Source of the DNA: Trichomonas vaginalis G3
Lineage: Eukaryota > Parabasalia > Trichomonadida > Trichomonadidae
Length of the DNA: 64,000 nucleotides
NCBI RefSeq assembly: GCF_026262505.1
Contig: NC_067204.1
Coordinates: 4,435,797 to 4,499,796, forward strand
Direction: 5' to 3'
Both the position numbers and the translations under genes were made by a program. Position 1 is the first letter of the stretch. Every line of letters starts with the position of its first letter. The notes under the pieces are model-generated. The model was given only the letters and a program-made list of their open reading frames with translations, was not told the DNA's origin and did not search any database. Positions 1-9,757 of this stretch are shown one piece after another.

Positions 1-796
1 TTTTCTCATCTGGTTTCACATATGGTTTAATATAATAATGTATATTCTTTTCATTGTACTCCCAACTAATAGCTTTATTTTTAGAATAATTTCATATGAA
101 TTTTTGAATTCGATATATCCTGCCATTATAATACTGCATTTGTCCTTTCCAGAAAAATGAATCTAGTTTTTAGAATCTACAACAAAAGCCCTACAGACAA
201 CATCTGGAGCACGAAAATGCTAATTGTTACTTCGAGAGAAATAAACTGAGGTTTTGTGGTGAAGCTAAATGACATCAAAGATAAAAGTGTTGAGAAAAGT
301 TGAAGGTAGGTACTCCTTTTGAATCTCTGTTCACAACTCTTTATCCCACAATTTTTAAAGTAATAAGTTATAGATTATAAATCACAATATAGAACCAAAT
401 ATCGCTGTTATAACTGTTTTTTTTCCTATTGCAATAAAGATATATTGTAATTCTCATAAAAAATGTGCCCACTCCCAATATGAACAGCTTAGATTATCTG
501 TTCATTCTAGAAAATGCATAGACCTAGTCATGCATATATCTATAAATATTGTTCGCACCTCTTTTATCAAAGTTAAATTCTAAATTAGATTTTGGTAAAT
601 CATATACAATGTTCACATTCCTAATTAAGATTGAAATCTTTAGGTAGTGTTAATCGACCTTATAGAAAAAGGAATTTCCAGAATCTTCCTAAGAAATATT
701 TTCCATGGAAGTAACAAAATTTCCAGAAATGCATCCCTAAAAAATATAAAAAAAATATAAAAATTGTAAAAAAAAGAAGAGATTTGATTTTTTATT
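1..796. other. AT-rich intergenic DNA downstream of dynamin gene
   Basis: No open frame of convincing length or composition is seen on either strand. The stretch is AT-rich with short A/T runs, especially just before 797. Its right edge is the 3' flank of the minus-strand dynamin gene. I see no RNA gene or repeat here. Confidence 0.5.
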
Positions 797-2710
797 TTAG
801 ATCTTGAGAGTTCTTACTTCGAGGAGGATAACCTGAGCCTTTCTAAGTGCGGTGACTATCTGTGTGCAAGCGATTCTCTTTCTTGTGATTGAAGGATCCT
901 CCTGGAGAAGTGTTGTCAATTCTTGCATTGTGAAAATGTCGTCAATCATCTTCGGGCGGAGCATCTCCGTCGATCTGTTGACTAAAAACTTAACGATTGC
1001 CTTTGGAACCAAGTCTTTGATCTGACGCCTGATGATGTCGAAATACCTTCCTCCGATCTGTTCCAAGTCCTTGATCTCTGTGCTCTGATGAGGAGTGAGT
1101 TCCTTCGATGCGCCGTAGATGGAGCAGACGCCGACTGGATCAGGAACGGCTGGTTTCTCAGGAAGAGGCCTTGTTCTCGGATCTTTGGCCTTTCCGGCGT
1201 AAATTGCTTGGTCACCGCGGAAATCTGGTCTCGCTGTGTTGATGAAGGATCTCTCGTTGTCGATGAGGTCGGAAACGAAGTCTTGTGTTGGCTTGATGCA
1301 GGATCTGATGCATTCATCAACAACGGCGTGAATTGCATCGGCAAGAATATTAAATCTGGAAAGCTCCATGAAATCGACTTGGTTGTGGATATCGAAGAGG
1401 ATCTTGACAACATCGTCGATCAATTTCATGGAAGGAGCTCGTAATTGTTCGATTGTTCTGAATAAGACCATATCAAACGCTTTGTGTGGGGTGAAAAGAG
1501 GTACAGAGAGGCCGGCGTGGTTCTTCATGAGATTGAAGACCTGTTTGTCGTTCATTTGTGCAAGGCCAGGTAATTCATCGATTGCTTTTTCGTAATCTGT
1601 AAGGAAAACGCGGGAAATACGAGCACCACCACGAGAGGTTGTGTCGTCATCGTCTTTATCGCGCTTGCCGCTGAGTAAAGTGTTGAAAATGTCGAGATAT
1701 TTCGTAATGACGTCTAAAACGAAAGCATTAAGGGTTCCCTTTGATGTTGTAGGGTCTGTACCGTAACCTTCGAGCTCAGTCTCCTTTTGTTCAAGCATTG
1801 TCTGAACTGTATGTCTTAAAGAAGGCATGCAAGATCTGATATGTTCCATAAGTAAGCGGTTAAGGACAACTGTGAGGTAGGCAGTGCCGCAGCGATCAGC
1901 GAGATCGGAGTAGTCGCGGTGGTTTTCGAAGAATTGGCGTTCGTCCTTCCTGGCATCTTCCATGGATTTGTTCGTGTTGATATCGTTCTGAGAACGGTTG
2001 ACAACACCGATGTAGCCGAGCTTGAGTGGGTAGATCTTGTTTTCGAGGATGTCTCTGGCATTCGTTCCTTGGTCCATTAAGTCAACTTTCGTAATGACGC
2101 CGATTGTTCTGTCGCCGGCTGGATCAACTTCACGGGCAAGCTTGAGAGAATCGGAGTTCGCGAGATCCTGGTTTGCAGGTGTAATTGCCAAGATCAAACA
2201 ATTTGGTTTTATGGCGAAAGATTTAACCATATCGTAGATTTCTTGGACGATTGACTGTGGCTGGTCGCCGACAGCAACTTTTGTAATACCAGGAAGATCG
2301 ACAAGTGTCAAGTTTAAAACTTTATTTGACCATAAACGAAGTGAAATTGGTTTTGGACTGACATTCTTGCCGGTACCGGTAACACGATCTGTTTCGTTAA
2401 CGATTTCTTCGTTGATTGCGTTGAAATCGGTGAAAATTTGACCTGGTAAATGTGCGAATTCACCGTACTCTTGAGGCTGATCCTCTGGAGGTGGTGCTTC
2501 GAGGTGAATTAATTGAAGAATTAATGGACGACGTGTTACAATTCCAGAACCACGTGGGAGAAAGTCACGTCCGACGATGGATTCTAAAACTGATGATTTT
2601 CCGGAGCTTTGACTTCCAATGACACAGATCTGTGGAAGGTCAATAATGTCCTGGCCAACAGTATTAAAGACATCTTGGAGTTTGTTGATAATCGGAATTA
2701 AGCGCTCCAT
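797..2710 (-). CDS. Dynamin-family large GTPase (Drp1/Vps1-like)
   Basis: A 637-residue dynamin-superfamily GTPase, a self-assembling mechano-enzyme that constricts membranes during vesicle or organelle fission. The GTPase domain is complete: P-loop GSQSSGKSS at residues 32-40, the switch I threonine in GIVTRRP near 59, DLPG at 138-141 and TKVD at 206-209. A stalk (middle) region follows, and the last ~90 residues look like a GTPase effector domain. At this length it lacks a PH domain and a proline-rich tail, so it resembles Drp1/Vps1 (fission of organelles or endosomes) rather than classical endocytic dynamin; the exact membrane it acts on is inferred. The start methionine immediately precedes the conserved ERLIPIINKLQD helix. 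The stop lies in TAAA, the trichomonad polyadenylation context. Codon use is richer in G/C than that of its neighbours, as expected of a well-expressed host gene. Confidence 0.95.
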   Translation of the reverse strand: MERLIPIINKLQDVFNTVGQDIIDLPQICVIGSQSSGKSSVLESIVGRDFLPRGSGIVTRRPLILQLIHLEAPPPEDQPQEYGEFAHLPGQIFTDFNAINEEIVNETDRVTGTGKNVSPKPISLRLWSNKVLNLTLVDLPGITKVAVGDQPQSIVQEIYDMVKSFAIKPNCLILAITPANQDLANSDSLKLAREVDPAGDRTIGVITKVDLMDQGTNARDILENKIYPLKLGYIGVVNRSQNDINTNKSMEDARKDERQFFENHRDYSDLADRCGTAYLTVVLNRLLMEHIRSCMPSLRHTVQTMLEQKETELEGYGTDPTTSKGTLNAFVLDVITKYLDIFNTLLSGKRDKDDDDTTSRGGARISRVFLTDYEKAIDELPGLAQMNDKQVFNLMKNHAGLSVPLFTPHKAFDMVLFRTIEQLRAPSMKLIDDVVKILFDIHNQVDFMELSRFNILADAIHAVVDECIRSCIKPTQDFVSDLIDNERSFINTARPDFRGDQAIYAGKAKDPRTRPLPEKPAVPDPVGVCSIYGASKELTPHQSTEIKDLEQIGGRYFDIIRRQIKDLVPKAIVKFLVNRSTEMLRPKMIDDIFTMQELTTLLQEDPSITRKRIACTQIVTALRKAQVILLEVRTLKI

Positions 2711-3664
2711 AATTTTCCCTAAAAAAAAATTACATTCAATGAAACCGTCATGATTAATCTGTAATTCGAGAGTTAGAATGTAGCATATATAATGAATCTA
2801 AAAATCTGAAAATTGATGTCAAGATCCGATTTTTTTCAGATGAAATTCAGCATTTTTTTGTTCAAAAATTGGATCAGGATAATTTAACTCTCTACATTTT
2901 AAAACACTTTATATAGGAATGGCTTTTGTAAGAATAATAAGCCCATGTAGCCATTTCTCTTCGAAGATCATGTCATTTTATTCAAAATCAATTGCACTTG
3001 GTTAAATGTAGCATATTCTTAAAAGTTTTATTTTATATTTTTGTTGAATCGAAGGAAAATACTGAATTAATATTGCATACATTCGAAAATATCATCAAAA
3101 TGACCCCTTTCAATCATAATTAGAATATCCAAAATGATGCACTTATATACATATGCAGAATTAACTCAAAAACTCAAAACATGTTGCTAATCAGAATAAG
3201 CGATGCTCATTATGCACTTTATTTATCATCTATTGACAAATTAGCGATATCTCCATCAAAACATGTTGCTAATCAGAATAAGCGCAGGTGTATGCATCTT
3301 CACAGCCTCGTTCAATTATGTAATTGGAAAACTTCCTCACCGAAAAAGAAAACGAGTTTTCCGGCATGTTTGCCGAGTTTTCAGGTATACAGTAGTTGAA
3401 TTTAAGGACAAGAAAGTGGCTGACAACGCCCATCTTTTCAAAATTTCCAGTAAAGTTTTCAGGCCTCCTATGTCGTGTTGGACGAGTCTGGAGTTCTTTG
3501 TATGACTGAAGAAGTTGAACTGTCTTCAAATATCGTTGCAATTTATGCAAGGAAACTATATTGCATTTGCTATAAAAAGTAATAATTAAAATTACGTAAT
3601 ACTTTAGAAAAGTAATGTTAATGATTATTTTTGACTAATTGATTGCAAAGATAGGCAAAGGGTC
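2711..3664. other. Intergenic region with a 29-bp direct repeat
   Basis: About 950 bp between the dynamin gene and the damaged kinase. It holds the dynamin upstream region (A-rich just before the start) and one short direct repeat at 3174-3284. Small open frames here have no recognisable product. The part near 3618-3664 still carries kinase-derived coding sequence in another frame. Confidence 0.5.
3174..3284 (+). repeat. Pair of 29-bp direct repeats
   Basis: An identical 29-base word occurs at 3174-3202 and again at 3256-3284, on the same strand and 82 bp apart. The intervening sequence is unremarkable. It could be a local duplication or a trace of slippage or excision; no function is claimed. 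Confidence 0.8.
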
Positions 3665-4411
3665 CTACAAAAAATAATGGATGTGCGTTAATTTGATCGA
3701 TTGATGGTCGAGCATTTGGGTTTGGAGACAGCATGGCAATATTAGTGCATATTGACTATCCAATCCTCTTTTGCCTTCGTAAAATGGTCTGAGGGTACAT
3801 AGTTCATAGAGGATTAGGCCAAATGAGTATATATCTGCCTTTTCATTATAAGGGTATCCAAGTAGGACTTCAGGAGCTGAATATCCCCGAGTGCCACACT
3901 GGGTAACTGCGTATGGACTATAGTTAGTGAGAGGCCTAGCGAGACCAAAATCACTAAGATAGAAATTATTGCCAGAGCTTGAACAAAGAATATTATCAGG
4001 CTTAAGATCTCGATGAATGATGTGATGATCATGAATATATTGTAATGCATTTATGATATGTCTAGCTATATAGCAAATTCTATCTAAACCAATAAGACGT
4101 CCATTTTGTCTAGAAATTAATTCGCGTAAGTTTCCTCCATCAATATAATCCATAACGATGTTTAAATTATTTCCCTCTGTCCATGAAGAAACGTGTTTAA
4201 CAATAAAATCATTGTTCAGATGTGAGAGTATTACTACTTCTGAAAGAGTTTTTTGTCTCATTTCATAGCTCAAGTCTGATAAATCAATTTGTTTCAAGGC
4301 ATATTGTTTTCCATTTGAATTTTTAATTAAGTATACTTTTCCAAATCCTCCTTGGCCAAGTTTACGAACCTTGTAGTAAGTTGACATCTTGTTACAAAAT
4401 GATATTTTCAA
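3665..4411 (-). CDS. NEK-type Ser/Thr protein kinase, C-lobe damaged
   Basis: A eukaryotic protein kinase most like the NEK family, which phosphorylates serine/threonine and typically acts in the cell cycle and at flagella. Visible motifs in order are the glycine loop GQGGFGKVYL, the ATP-anchoring lysine in YALKQI, the catalytic loop HRDLKPDN, DFGLA, and the P+1 region GTRGYSAPE. Two in-frame starts exist; the second (at 4387, MSTYYKV) fits the usual NEK beginning better. The C-lobe is abnormal: after the sequence PFYEGK near 3780 about 30 expected residues are missing and the frame shifts. The conserved end (MLSPNPNARPSI) continues in another frame down to about 3618. This host gene copy therefore looks like a decaying paralogue. 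NEK assignment is by motif order, not by a search. Confidence 0.8.
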   Translation of the reverse strand: MKISFCNKMSTYYKVRKLGQGGFGKVYLIKNSNGKQYALKQIDLSDLSYEMRQKTLSEVVILSHLNNDFIVKHVSSWTEGNNLNIVMDYIDGGNLRELISRQNGRLIGLDRICYIARHIINALQYIHDHHIIHRDLKPDNILCSSSGNNFYLSDFGLARPLTNYSPYAVTQCGTRGYSAPEVLLGYPYNEKADIYSFGLILYELCTLRPFYEGKRGLDSQYALILPCCLQTQMLDHQSIKLTHIHYFL

Positions 4412-5345
4412 AGATGTAACAAATTGAGCCTTTTTTACGACCCATATTCAAAAAAATTTACACTCCAATTCAATTTTACGACTCTTTTTACTTTATTTAA
4501 AAATATTTGTTTTGAATGCATAAATGCATATGTATTCCAAATGAGTTAAAATTAAATTGAATTATTCTCAAATGGTGTGATTGTTTTTTTTTTCAATACA
4601 TTTTTAAAAAAGTGGCAATGAAATTCAATATGTAGTCGTGATATGCTACCTTTTGCTTATCCGTTATTTTCAATTATCCGCATTGCATACATTTGTCCTA
4701 ACTTTTTAAATACAAAGATTATCACGATATCTCATCAGACATTGGAAATATCATTATTCTTAATTTGGAATTGACTTCAAAGAGAAGCTGTATATAACTT
4801 TAAGCTGGTATAAATCATCTAAATTGTCTATGCCACATAAATAAATGAAGTATTTTCTTAATAAAATAAATTGTATAGGTTAATATCATGAATTTGGAGT
4901 AACTTGATGAGTTTCAAGCTTTTTGGAGAAATTTCCGTATTTCCGTAGTCCATCTTTGATAATTGTAACAGAATGAAATCATTCAACAATTTTATGGATC
5001 ACATTTGTTATTTATGAGCTGCATCGACTTACTATTTGATATACCCATTAATTCCCTATAATCTTCACGCACAATCAGCTCATTAAGTAAAAAATCTGCT
5101 ATTTGTGAATTCAAAAGCCAAAATGGCGAATCCTTCATGCCATATTGTCATAGTATTATCATTGTATTTCCAAATCTTTGCTGTGATATGACATGAAGAA
5201 TGAACTTTTTTCACCAATTTGCTTAAAAATGCATACATTAGCTTCTTGCTCTTAAAAATGTTTGATTATTTTAGTATTGAAACTGATTGATGGCTATATA
5301 TTTCACGTGTTTTAAAATGAATAAAAGCTTCGTCACGTTTTAATT
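4412..5345. other. AT-rich intergenic DNA between divergent genes
   Basis: About 930 bp between the minus-strand kinase and the plus-strand coiled-coil gene, so it must hold both promoters. It is very AT-rich, with no open frame of note and no clear repeat. Confidence 0.5.
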
Positions 5346-6464
5346 ATGGATGACACTGAAGTTAGTAGTTTTTTAAGCCAGCGGCAAGAATTTGAACTTA
5401 CTGAGACTTGTATCCTTCAAGAGGAAGAGATTTCTCGTTTAAAATTAAATTTAAATGATTTGAATAAACAGATCAAACAAAAAAAGAAAGAAATATCAAA
5501 AATACATCAAAGAAATTCTCAAAAAATGTCACTAGTTAATGAACTGAATAGTATAATTGAAGAAACAAACTCAGAAATTGCAAAATCAAATCAATCGCAT
5601 TTAACTGAAATCAGCAGCTTGAAATCATCATATTCTCAGGCAGCTTCTAGCATTACAGATGAATTTTTACAAAAAGAAAGAAAAACAATAAAACGGAATT
5701 CTAAGAATTCACTTATAGAAAAGCAAAAACTTGAAAAGATGCAAGAAATAGTTTCGAATGTTCTAAAGGAACAAGAACAACTACTAGAAGAACATAAAGT
5801 GATTGAAATGTCAAAATATACTGATTTAGCAATCCAGCTCAGGGATAAAGCACTTAAATTGAAGTCTAAAATCGCAGCTGCACAAGAAAAACTTGAAGCC
5901 ACAAAAGAAAATATTAAAAAGAAATTGAATTCAACTTTCAACGATATATCAGACAGAGAAACACTGCTTGAAACGTCAATCCTTTCCTTTAATGATAGTA
6001 TTAATCAAACAGAGATCGGATATAAAGGAGAAATAAATTCATTAAAACATAAGCACAATGAGGAAATAGAATCACTCAAGCAACAAATTGCTCAGAAAAC
6101 AGAATTTATTGAGAATTTAAGACAGAAGATTTCAATGTCTGTTTCAAGTTTAACAAGTGTTCATCAAACCTTTGAATCCCTTAAATCTGAAAGAGATGAT
6201 TTAGATTCAGAAAATACCTCCTTAGTTCTAAGTTTCTCCAAAGAAACTATTGATGGAGAGATCGGAAAGAAACAAGATATCAAATCAAAAATTTTACAAG
6301 GAAGAAAAACCATTGAAAAACTTAAAAGAGATAATGATAGACTATTGAATGAAGTTAAACGTTTAGATTTCCTTATTTATGGAAGAAATGGAAAATATTA
6401 TTCAAATGAAATGGATCTTTCACATAGAAAACCATTTGTTCCTGTCGGAATTTATGCAAAATAA
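5346..6464 (+). CDS. Coiled-coil protein of unknown function
   Basis: A 372-residue protein rich in Lys, Glu, Gln, Leu and Ser with heptad-like hydrophobic spacing over most of residues 15-345, so a long, nearly continuous coiled coil. No catalytic motif, signal peptide or membrane segment is visible. A short non-helical tail ends with PFVPVGIYAK. Such proteins in flagellated protists are often cytoskeletal or axonemal, but that is inference only. The start is the first ATG after an AT-rich leader, and the stop is TAAAG, matching the trichomonad UAAA signal. Confidence 0.8.
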   Translation: MDDTEVSSFLSQRQEFELTETCILQEEEISRLKLNLNDLNKQIKQKKKEISKIHQRNSQKMSLVNELNSIIEETNSEIAKSNQSHLTEISSLKSSYSQAASSITDEFLQKERKTIKRNSKNSLIEKQKLEKMQEIVSNVLKEQEQLLEEHKVIEMSKYTDLAIQLRDKALKLKSKIAAAQEKLEATKENIKKKLNSTFNDISDRETLLETSILSFNDSINQTEIGYKGEINSLKHKHNEEIESLKQQIAQKTEFIENLRQKISMSVSSLTSVHQTFESLKSERDDLDSENTSLVLSFSKETIDGEIGKKQDIKSKILQGRKTIEKLKRDNDRLLNEVKRLDFLIYGRNGKYYSNEMDLSHRKPFVPVGIYAK

Positions 6465-6944
6465 AGCACTTTGTTTGTATTTTTTATGAATAATTATGCA
6501 ATTTTTATGAACTTTTCAGAATACTATTACTGTATTTGTGGACCTTCATCATCACAAAGATAGAAATTGGATACAATTATAATATACAGAAAAGCAACCG
6601 TTGCTTAAGGAAAAAACAGTAACTGTTAATTGATAAAAGTCATATAAGAATTCGCAAAATTAGTTAAACCGACTCTTAAAATAGGATAGAAACAAAAAAT
6701 ACACTGAAATATTCAGGAATCGAAGCTACAATTTGATAACGCGAAATTCAAAAGATTAAATTGATGTTTTCTATCATAATCACTTAGTTATGGTATATAA
6801 AGCAAATGAAATTCTCTAACGTTACGAATTTTCATGTTTTCGACTTTATATATATATATATATTATACATTTAGTGATCGACGAAAGTAAAAAGGTCTTT
6901 TTTATTTTAAAGTTAAGCTTTTATTATGCTCTTTCGAAAACCAT
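6465..6944. other. Intergenic DNA with a short TA-dinucleotide run
   Basis: About 480 bp between convergent genes. It contains a (TA)n run near 6846-6864 and otherwise AT-rich unique sequence, with no gene seen. Confidence 0.5.
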
Positions 6945-7898
6945 TCATAAAGATTTTAGATAATTTTTTACATTATCTTTTGCAAGATCCATTGCTGTAT
7001 GTCCATTATTATTCTTCGCTTCTTTATCAGATCCAACAGAGATAAGATATTTAACAGCTTCAAGATGACCAAATAGTGATGCACAAATGAGTGGAGTATC
7101 TCCAGTTTTGCTCTTTGCTTCTTTATCAGCACCAACAGAAATAAGATATTGAACAACTTCAAGATGACCATTTTCTGATGCTTTAATGAGTGGAGTCCTT
7201 TCCCCATTATCCTTCGCTTCTTTATCAGCTCCATTAGAGATAAGATATTTAACAATTTCAAGATGACCATTTATTGATGCAAGAATGAGTGGAGTATTTC
7301 CATCATTATTCTTCGCTTCTTTATCAGATCCAACAGAGATAAGATATTTAACAGCTTCAAGATGACCAAATAGTGATGCACAAATGAGTGGAGTATTTCC
7401 ATCATTATTCTTCGCTTCTTTATCAGATCCAACAGAGATAAGATATTTAACAGCTTCAAGATGACCATTAAAAGATGATAAATGGAGCGGAGTCTGATTA
7501 TTTTTGTTTTTAACTTCTTTATCGCAGCCATGCTCAATCAGAGATTTAACGAGTGTAAAATTTCCTTTTTCACATGATTCGAATAAGATATTATTACGAA
7601 ATTCATCATCTTTTTTATTTAGAATGTCTTCACATACTGTTTCAAATAAAGTTAGATCAACTTTTCTTGAAAGATCATCAAGATATTTGTAAACGCCTTG
7701 ATAATCGCTTGGAATAAAATAACGAGTATGATCGTATTTGTTATTTCTTGATCTAAGTAATGAATCATGAAGAGATTTGATAATATTGAAATAGTTGTTT
7801 TCGTCACTAATGACAAGATTTTTATTGATGACTTGTTCACTGCAAAATTCGAAATGAATGCATTCGACGAGTGGTGAGAAAATTTCACTTTCGTTCAT
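6945..7898 (-). CDS. Ankyrin-repeat protein (intact 3' part of a longer gene)
   Basis: A 317-residue open stretch. Residues 1-95 are a helical leader of the type that precedes ankyrin repeats in trichomonad proteins. Six or seven ankyrin repeats follow, with the canonical G-TPL--A---GH-E-V-YLIS-G-D---K pattern. Three repeats are nearly identical in protein and DNA, indicating recent internal duplication. The same reading frame continues upstream to 8495, so this is probably the 3' two-thirds of one gene. Ankyrin repeats are protein-interaction scaffolds; no partner can be named. The stop is TGA, not TAA. Confidence 0.85.
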   Translation of the reverse strand: MNESEIFSPLVECIHFEFCSEQVINKNLVISDENNYFNIIKSLHDSLLRSRNNKYDHTRYFIPSDYQGVYKYLDDLSRKVDLTLFETVCEDILNKKDDEFRNNILFESCEKGNFTLVKSLIEHGCDKEVKNKNNQTPLHLSSFNGHLEAVKYLISVGSDKEAKNNDGNTPLICASLFGHLEAVKYLISVGSDKEAKNNDGNTPLILASINGHLEIVKYLISNGADKEAKDNGERTPLIKASENGHLEVVQYLISVGADKEAKSKTGDTPLICASLFGHLEAVKYLISVGSDKEAKNNNGHTAMDLAKDNVKNYLKSL

Positions 7899-7928
7899 GA
7901 GAGAGAATATGAAATTTGCTATCGAATC

Positions 7929-8495
7929 CTAATCTTTGATTAATAGTTTATCATTATTAAAAATACTTTGAATGATATCAAATCCGAGTTTCTTCGAAAT
8001 TGATTTTAGATCATCTTGATCAATCTCGTAGAAATGAGAAGAAATGAAATCAACACATTCTGATATTTTATTCTCAGAACAAATATCAAAATAAATCTCG
8101 AGTAATTGAACATAGTTATTTTTGTCGAGAACCTGTGTTTTATATGGATCAATCAATTCTTGTATTCCGAGTTTATTTCAGATGTAGAAAAGATCTTTCG
8201 CTATTGTATCATTGCATTCAAATTCTGTTTTATTAGATTGTAATATCTCTTTCAACACATCATATGTTTCTTCTGATTCTACTTTCGTTTCGATATCGAT
8301 CTTTAGTGTGTTGTTATCTAATACATAAGTATTGTAAATCATTTGAGAAATTGCAACAGCGAAATGTTTATTTATTTGTATTTCAACATTGTTTACAGTT
8401 AACATAACCGTTTCATTCATTTTGAAATCATGAACCTGTTCCAACATATGATTCTTTAGTTGGATTATTACCATTTTTGTTTTTGTTTTATTCAA
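7929..8495 (-). pseudogene. 5' part of the ankyrin gene, interrupted by in-frame stops
   Basis: This segment lies in exactly the same frame as the downstream ankyrin CDS but is separated from it by a TAG at 7929-7931 and divided internally by a TGA at 8178-8180. Its first ~105 residues (from the ATG at 8493-8495) look like the BTB/N-terminal fold that often begins trichomonad ankyrin proteins; the next ~75 are helical. Joined to the 3' part, the length (about 515 codons) suits that family. Two stops without any frameshift suggest a young pseudogene, or less likely read-through. This is a host gene copy just outside the Polinton boundary. Confidence 0.65.
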
Positions 8496-8657
8496 AAAAA
8501 ATGTTGGAAAATTTACGGGTCTTCGACCAGGCCAAATAAAACCTATCGTCGTTCCAAAAATAGTGGTCGAGATGGTGTTTTACTAAGACGATAACGAAGA
8601 ATTTAATTGTTAAAATTAACATCATATTCCAAAAATTGAATTCCAAAAAAAAAAGGG

Positions 8658-8728
8658 AGTGGGGCTTCCAGGCGCATTGCGCCCTCTAGCCCCGAAGATG
8701 TTTAGTATAAATGAAGTTTTTATTCGGA
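8658..8728 (+). repeat. Left terminal inverted repeat of element 1
   Basis: Seventy-one bases starting AGTGGGGC match the reverse complement of 32607-32677 with a single difference. The repeat contains a small hairpin (GGCGC, 3-base loop, GCGCC). It starts with AG and its partner ends with CT, as Polinton ends usually do. The A-run just outside is echoed by a T-run outside the right end. Confidence 0.93.
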
Positions 8729-8734
8729 AAATTG

Positions 8735-9286
8735 TTAGTCTTCTGGTGTGAATTCGGAGGACTCTTCTTGGATAGAGTCTTGTATTTCCTCCTCCATTGC
8801 TTCTGGGAAGAAGCCTTCTTCTGGGTCGAAAACATTATATAATGTGTAATTGAATGACACATTATATCTTTCTTTGAGTTCGCTCCTGACAAAGAACTTA
8901 GTTCCAGGAATACAGAAGACTTCTGTGCGTTGGAAAAGCTGATGTCCTGGAACGAATTTGGCAATTAGAGACTTCTTTTTTCCGAATTGTTCAGGAGTTT
9001 TCATAACGACAGTAACAACATCTCCATCTGCGAGGTCTTGTTGTTGTTCGGAAAGGTAAAGAGCAATGATATGAATGGTTGCTGCGTTGAATTCGAGAAA
9101 GTCGAATTCAAATTGTGTTGTCGTATAACATTCAAACCATTTTGTACGGTTGTCTCCGAACTCGTCAACGTATTCATCTTCGTCATATCCGTAACTAAAG
9201 ACTTGGAATTCGGCAATTCTCGTGTCGAATGACCGTTGGATGTAACGAGGAAGATTTTGACGAACTTGGTATAAAGTTCTCAACAT
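8735..9286 (-). CDS. Element 1 hypothetical protein with acidic tail
   Basis: A 183-residue protein not recognised. It begins MLRTLYQVRQNLPRYIQ, has a mixed alpha/beta-looking centre and ends in a strongly acidic tail (EEEIQDSIQEESSEF). It is the outermost gene on the left, read toward the terminal repeat, and ends only 6 bp inside it. No membrane segment or catalytic motif is visible. The even amino-acid composition and the lack of an equally good opposing frame support it as real. Confidence 0.7.
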   Translation of the reverse strand: MLRTLYQVRQNLPRYIQRSFDTRIAEFQVFSYGYDEDEYVDEFGDNRTKWFECYTTTQFEFDFLEFNAATIHIIALYLSEQQQDLADGDVVTVVMKTPEQFGKKKSLIAKFVPGHQLFQRTEVFCIPGTKFFVRSELKERYNVSFNYTLYNVFDPEEGFFPEAMEEEIQDSIQEESSEFTPED

Positions 9287-9398
9287 TATAAGCTTAGTAA
9301 ATGTTGGAAAATACTGAACTAAGACATCGCTAAGCTCAATTGGACTTGGAATTGTCTTAGTAAGTTCAATTGAACTAGTAATTGCTTTGTTCAGAACT

Positions 9399-9623
9399 TC
9401 ACAGAACTGAGTATTGTATGTAGCGTCTGGTTGTGTGTTTTTCTTCGGCGTTTTTGAGATATTTAGAGCAAATTTGTTGAAGAATTTCTCTTAATTCGCT
9501 GTTAGACTTTTTGGTGGTTATTCTAACCGCTGTGCCAGTTCTTGGAGGTTGTGGGGCTTTGGCTTTGGTTAGCGGTTGAGAATTGTTAATGTTTGAATTG
9601 TGGTTAACAGCGTTGGCATCCAT
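9399..9623 (-). CDS. Element 1 small basic hypothetical protein
   Basis: A 74-residue frame starting at MDANAVNHNS; upstream in-frame residues fall inside the inverted repeat at 9662-9757 and are unlikely to be translated. The first half is Asn/Pro/Lys rich and disordered-looking; the second half (ELREILQQICSKYL) could form a helix. No function is recognised. It lies between the acidic-tail gene and a promoter-like repeat region. Confidence 0.45.
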   Translation of the reverse strand: MDANAVNHNSNINNSQPLTKAKAPQPPRTGTAVRITTKKSNSELREILQQICSKYLKNAEEKHTTRRYIQYSVL

Positions 9624-9661
9624 TAGATAAAAATGAACTGACCAAAAAAGACAGATATTTA

Positions 9662-9757
9662 AATATTTGAGATAAACCGTTTTCGTCAACGGTAACCCCT
9701 CTATTTTTTTATTTTATTTAATAGTTACCGTTGGAAAAACGGTTTATCTCAAATATT
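9662..9757. repeat. Near-perfect inverted repeat with CAACGG motifs
   Basis: Arms of about 35 bases at 9662-9696 and 9724-9757 are reverse complements apart from a small indel, around a ~27-bp T-rich loop. Each arm includes AACCG/CAACGG words that fit the Myb recognition core (YAACKG), and more copies follow near 9797-9845. It sits in the divergent non-coding stretch between the minus-strand 74-residue gene and the plus-strand gene at 10095. Confidence 0.85.

Noticed and set aside
982-2237. Several open frames opposite or overlapping the dynamin gene
   Set aside because: Antisense or shifted shadows of a well-supported GTPase gene.
6945-8495. Stop-codon reassignment explaining the interrupted ankyrin gene
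   Set aside because: TGA and TAG act as ordinary stops elsewhere in the window (FERM-like gene ends at TGA), so local decay or read-through is simpler.
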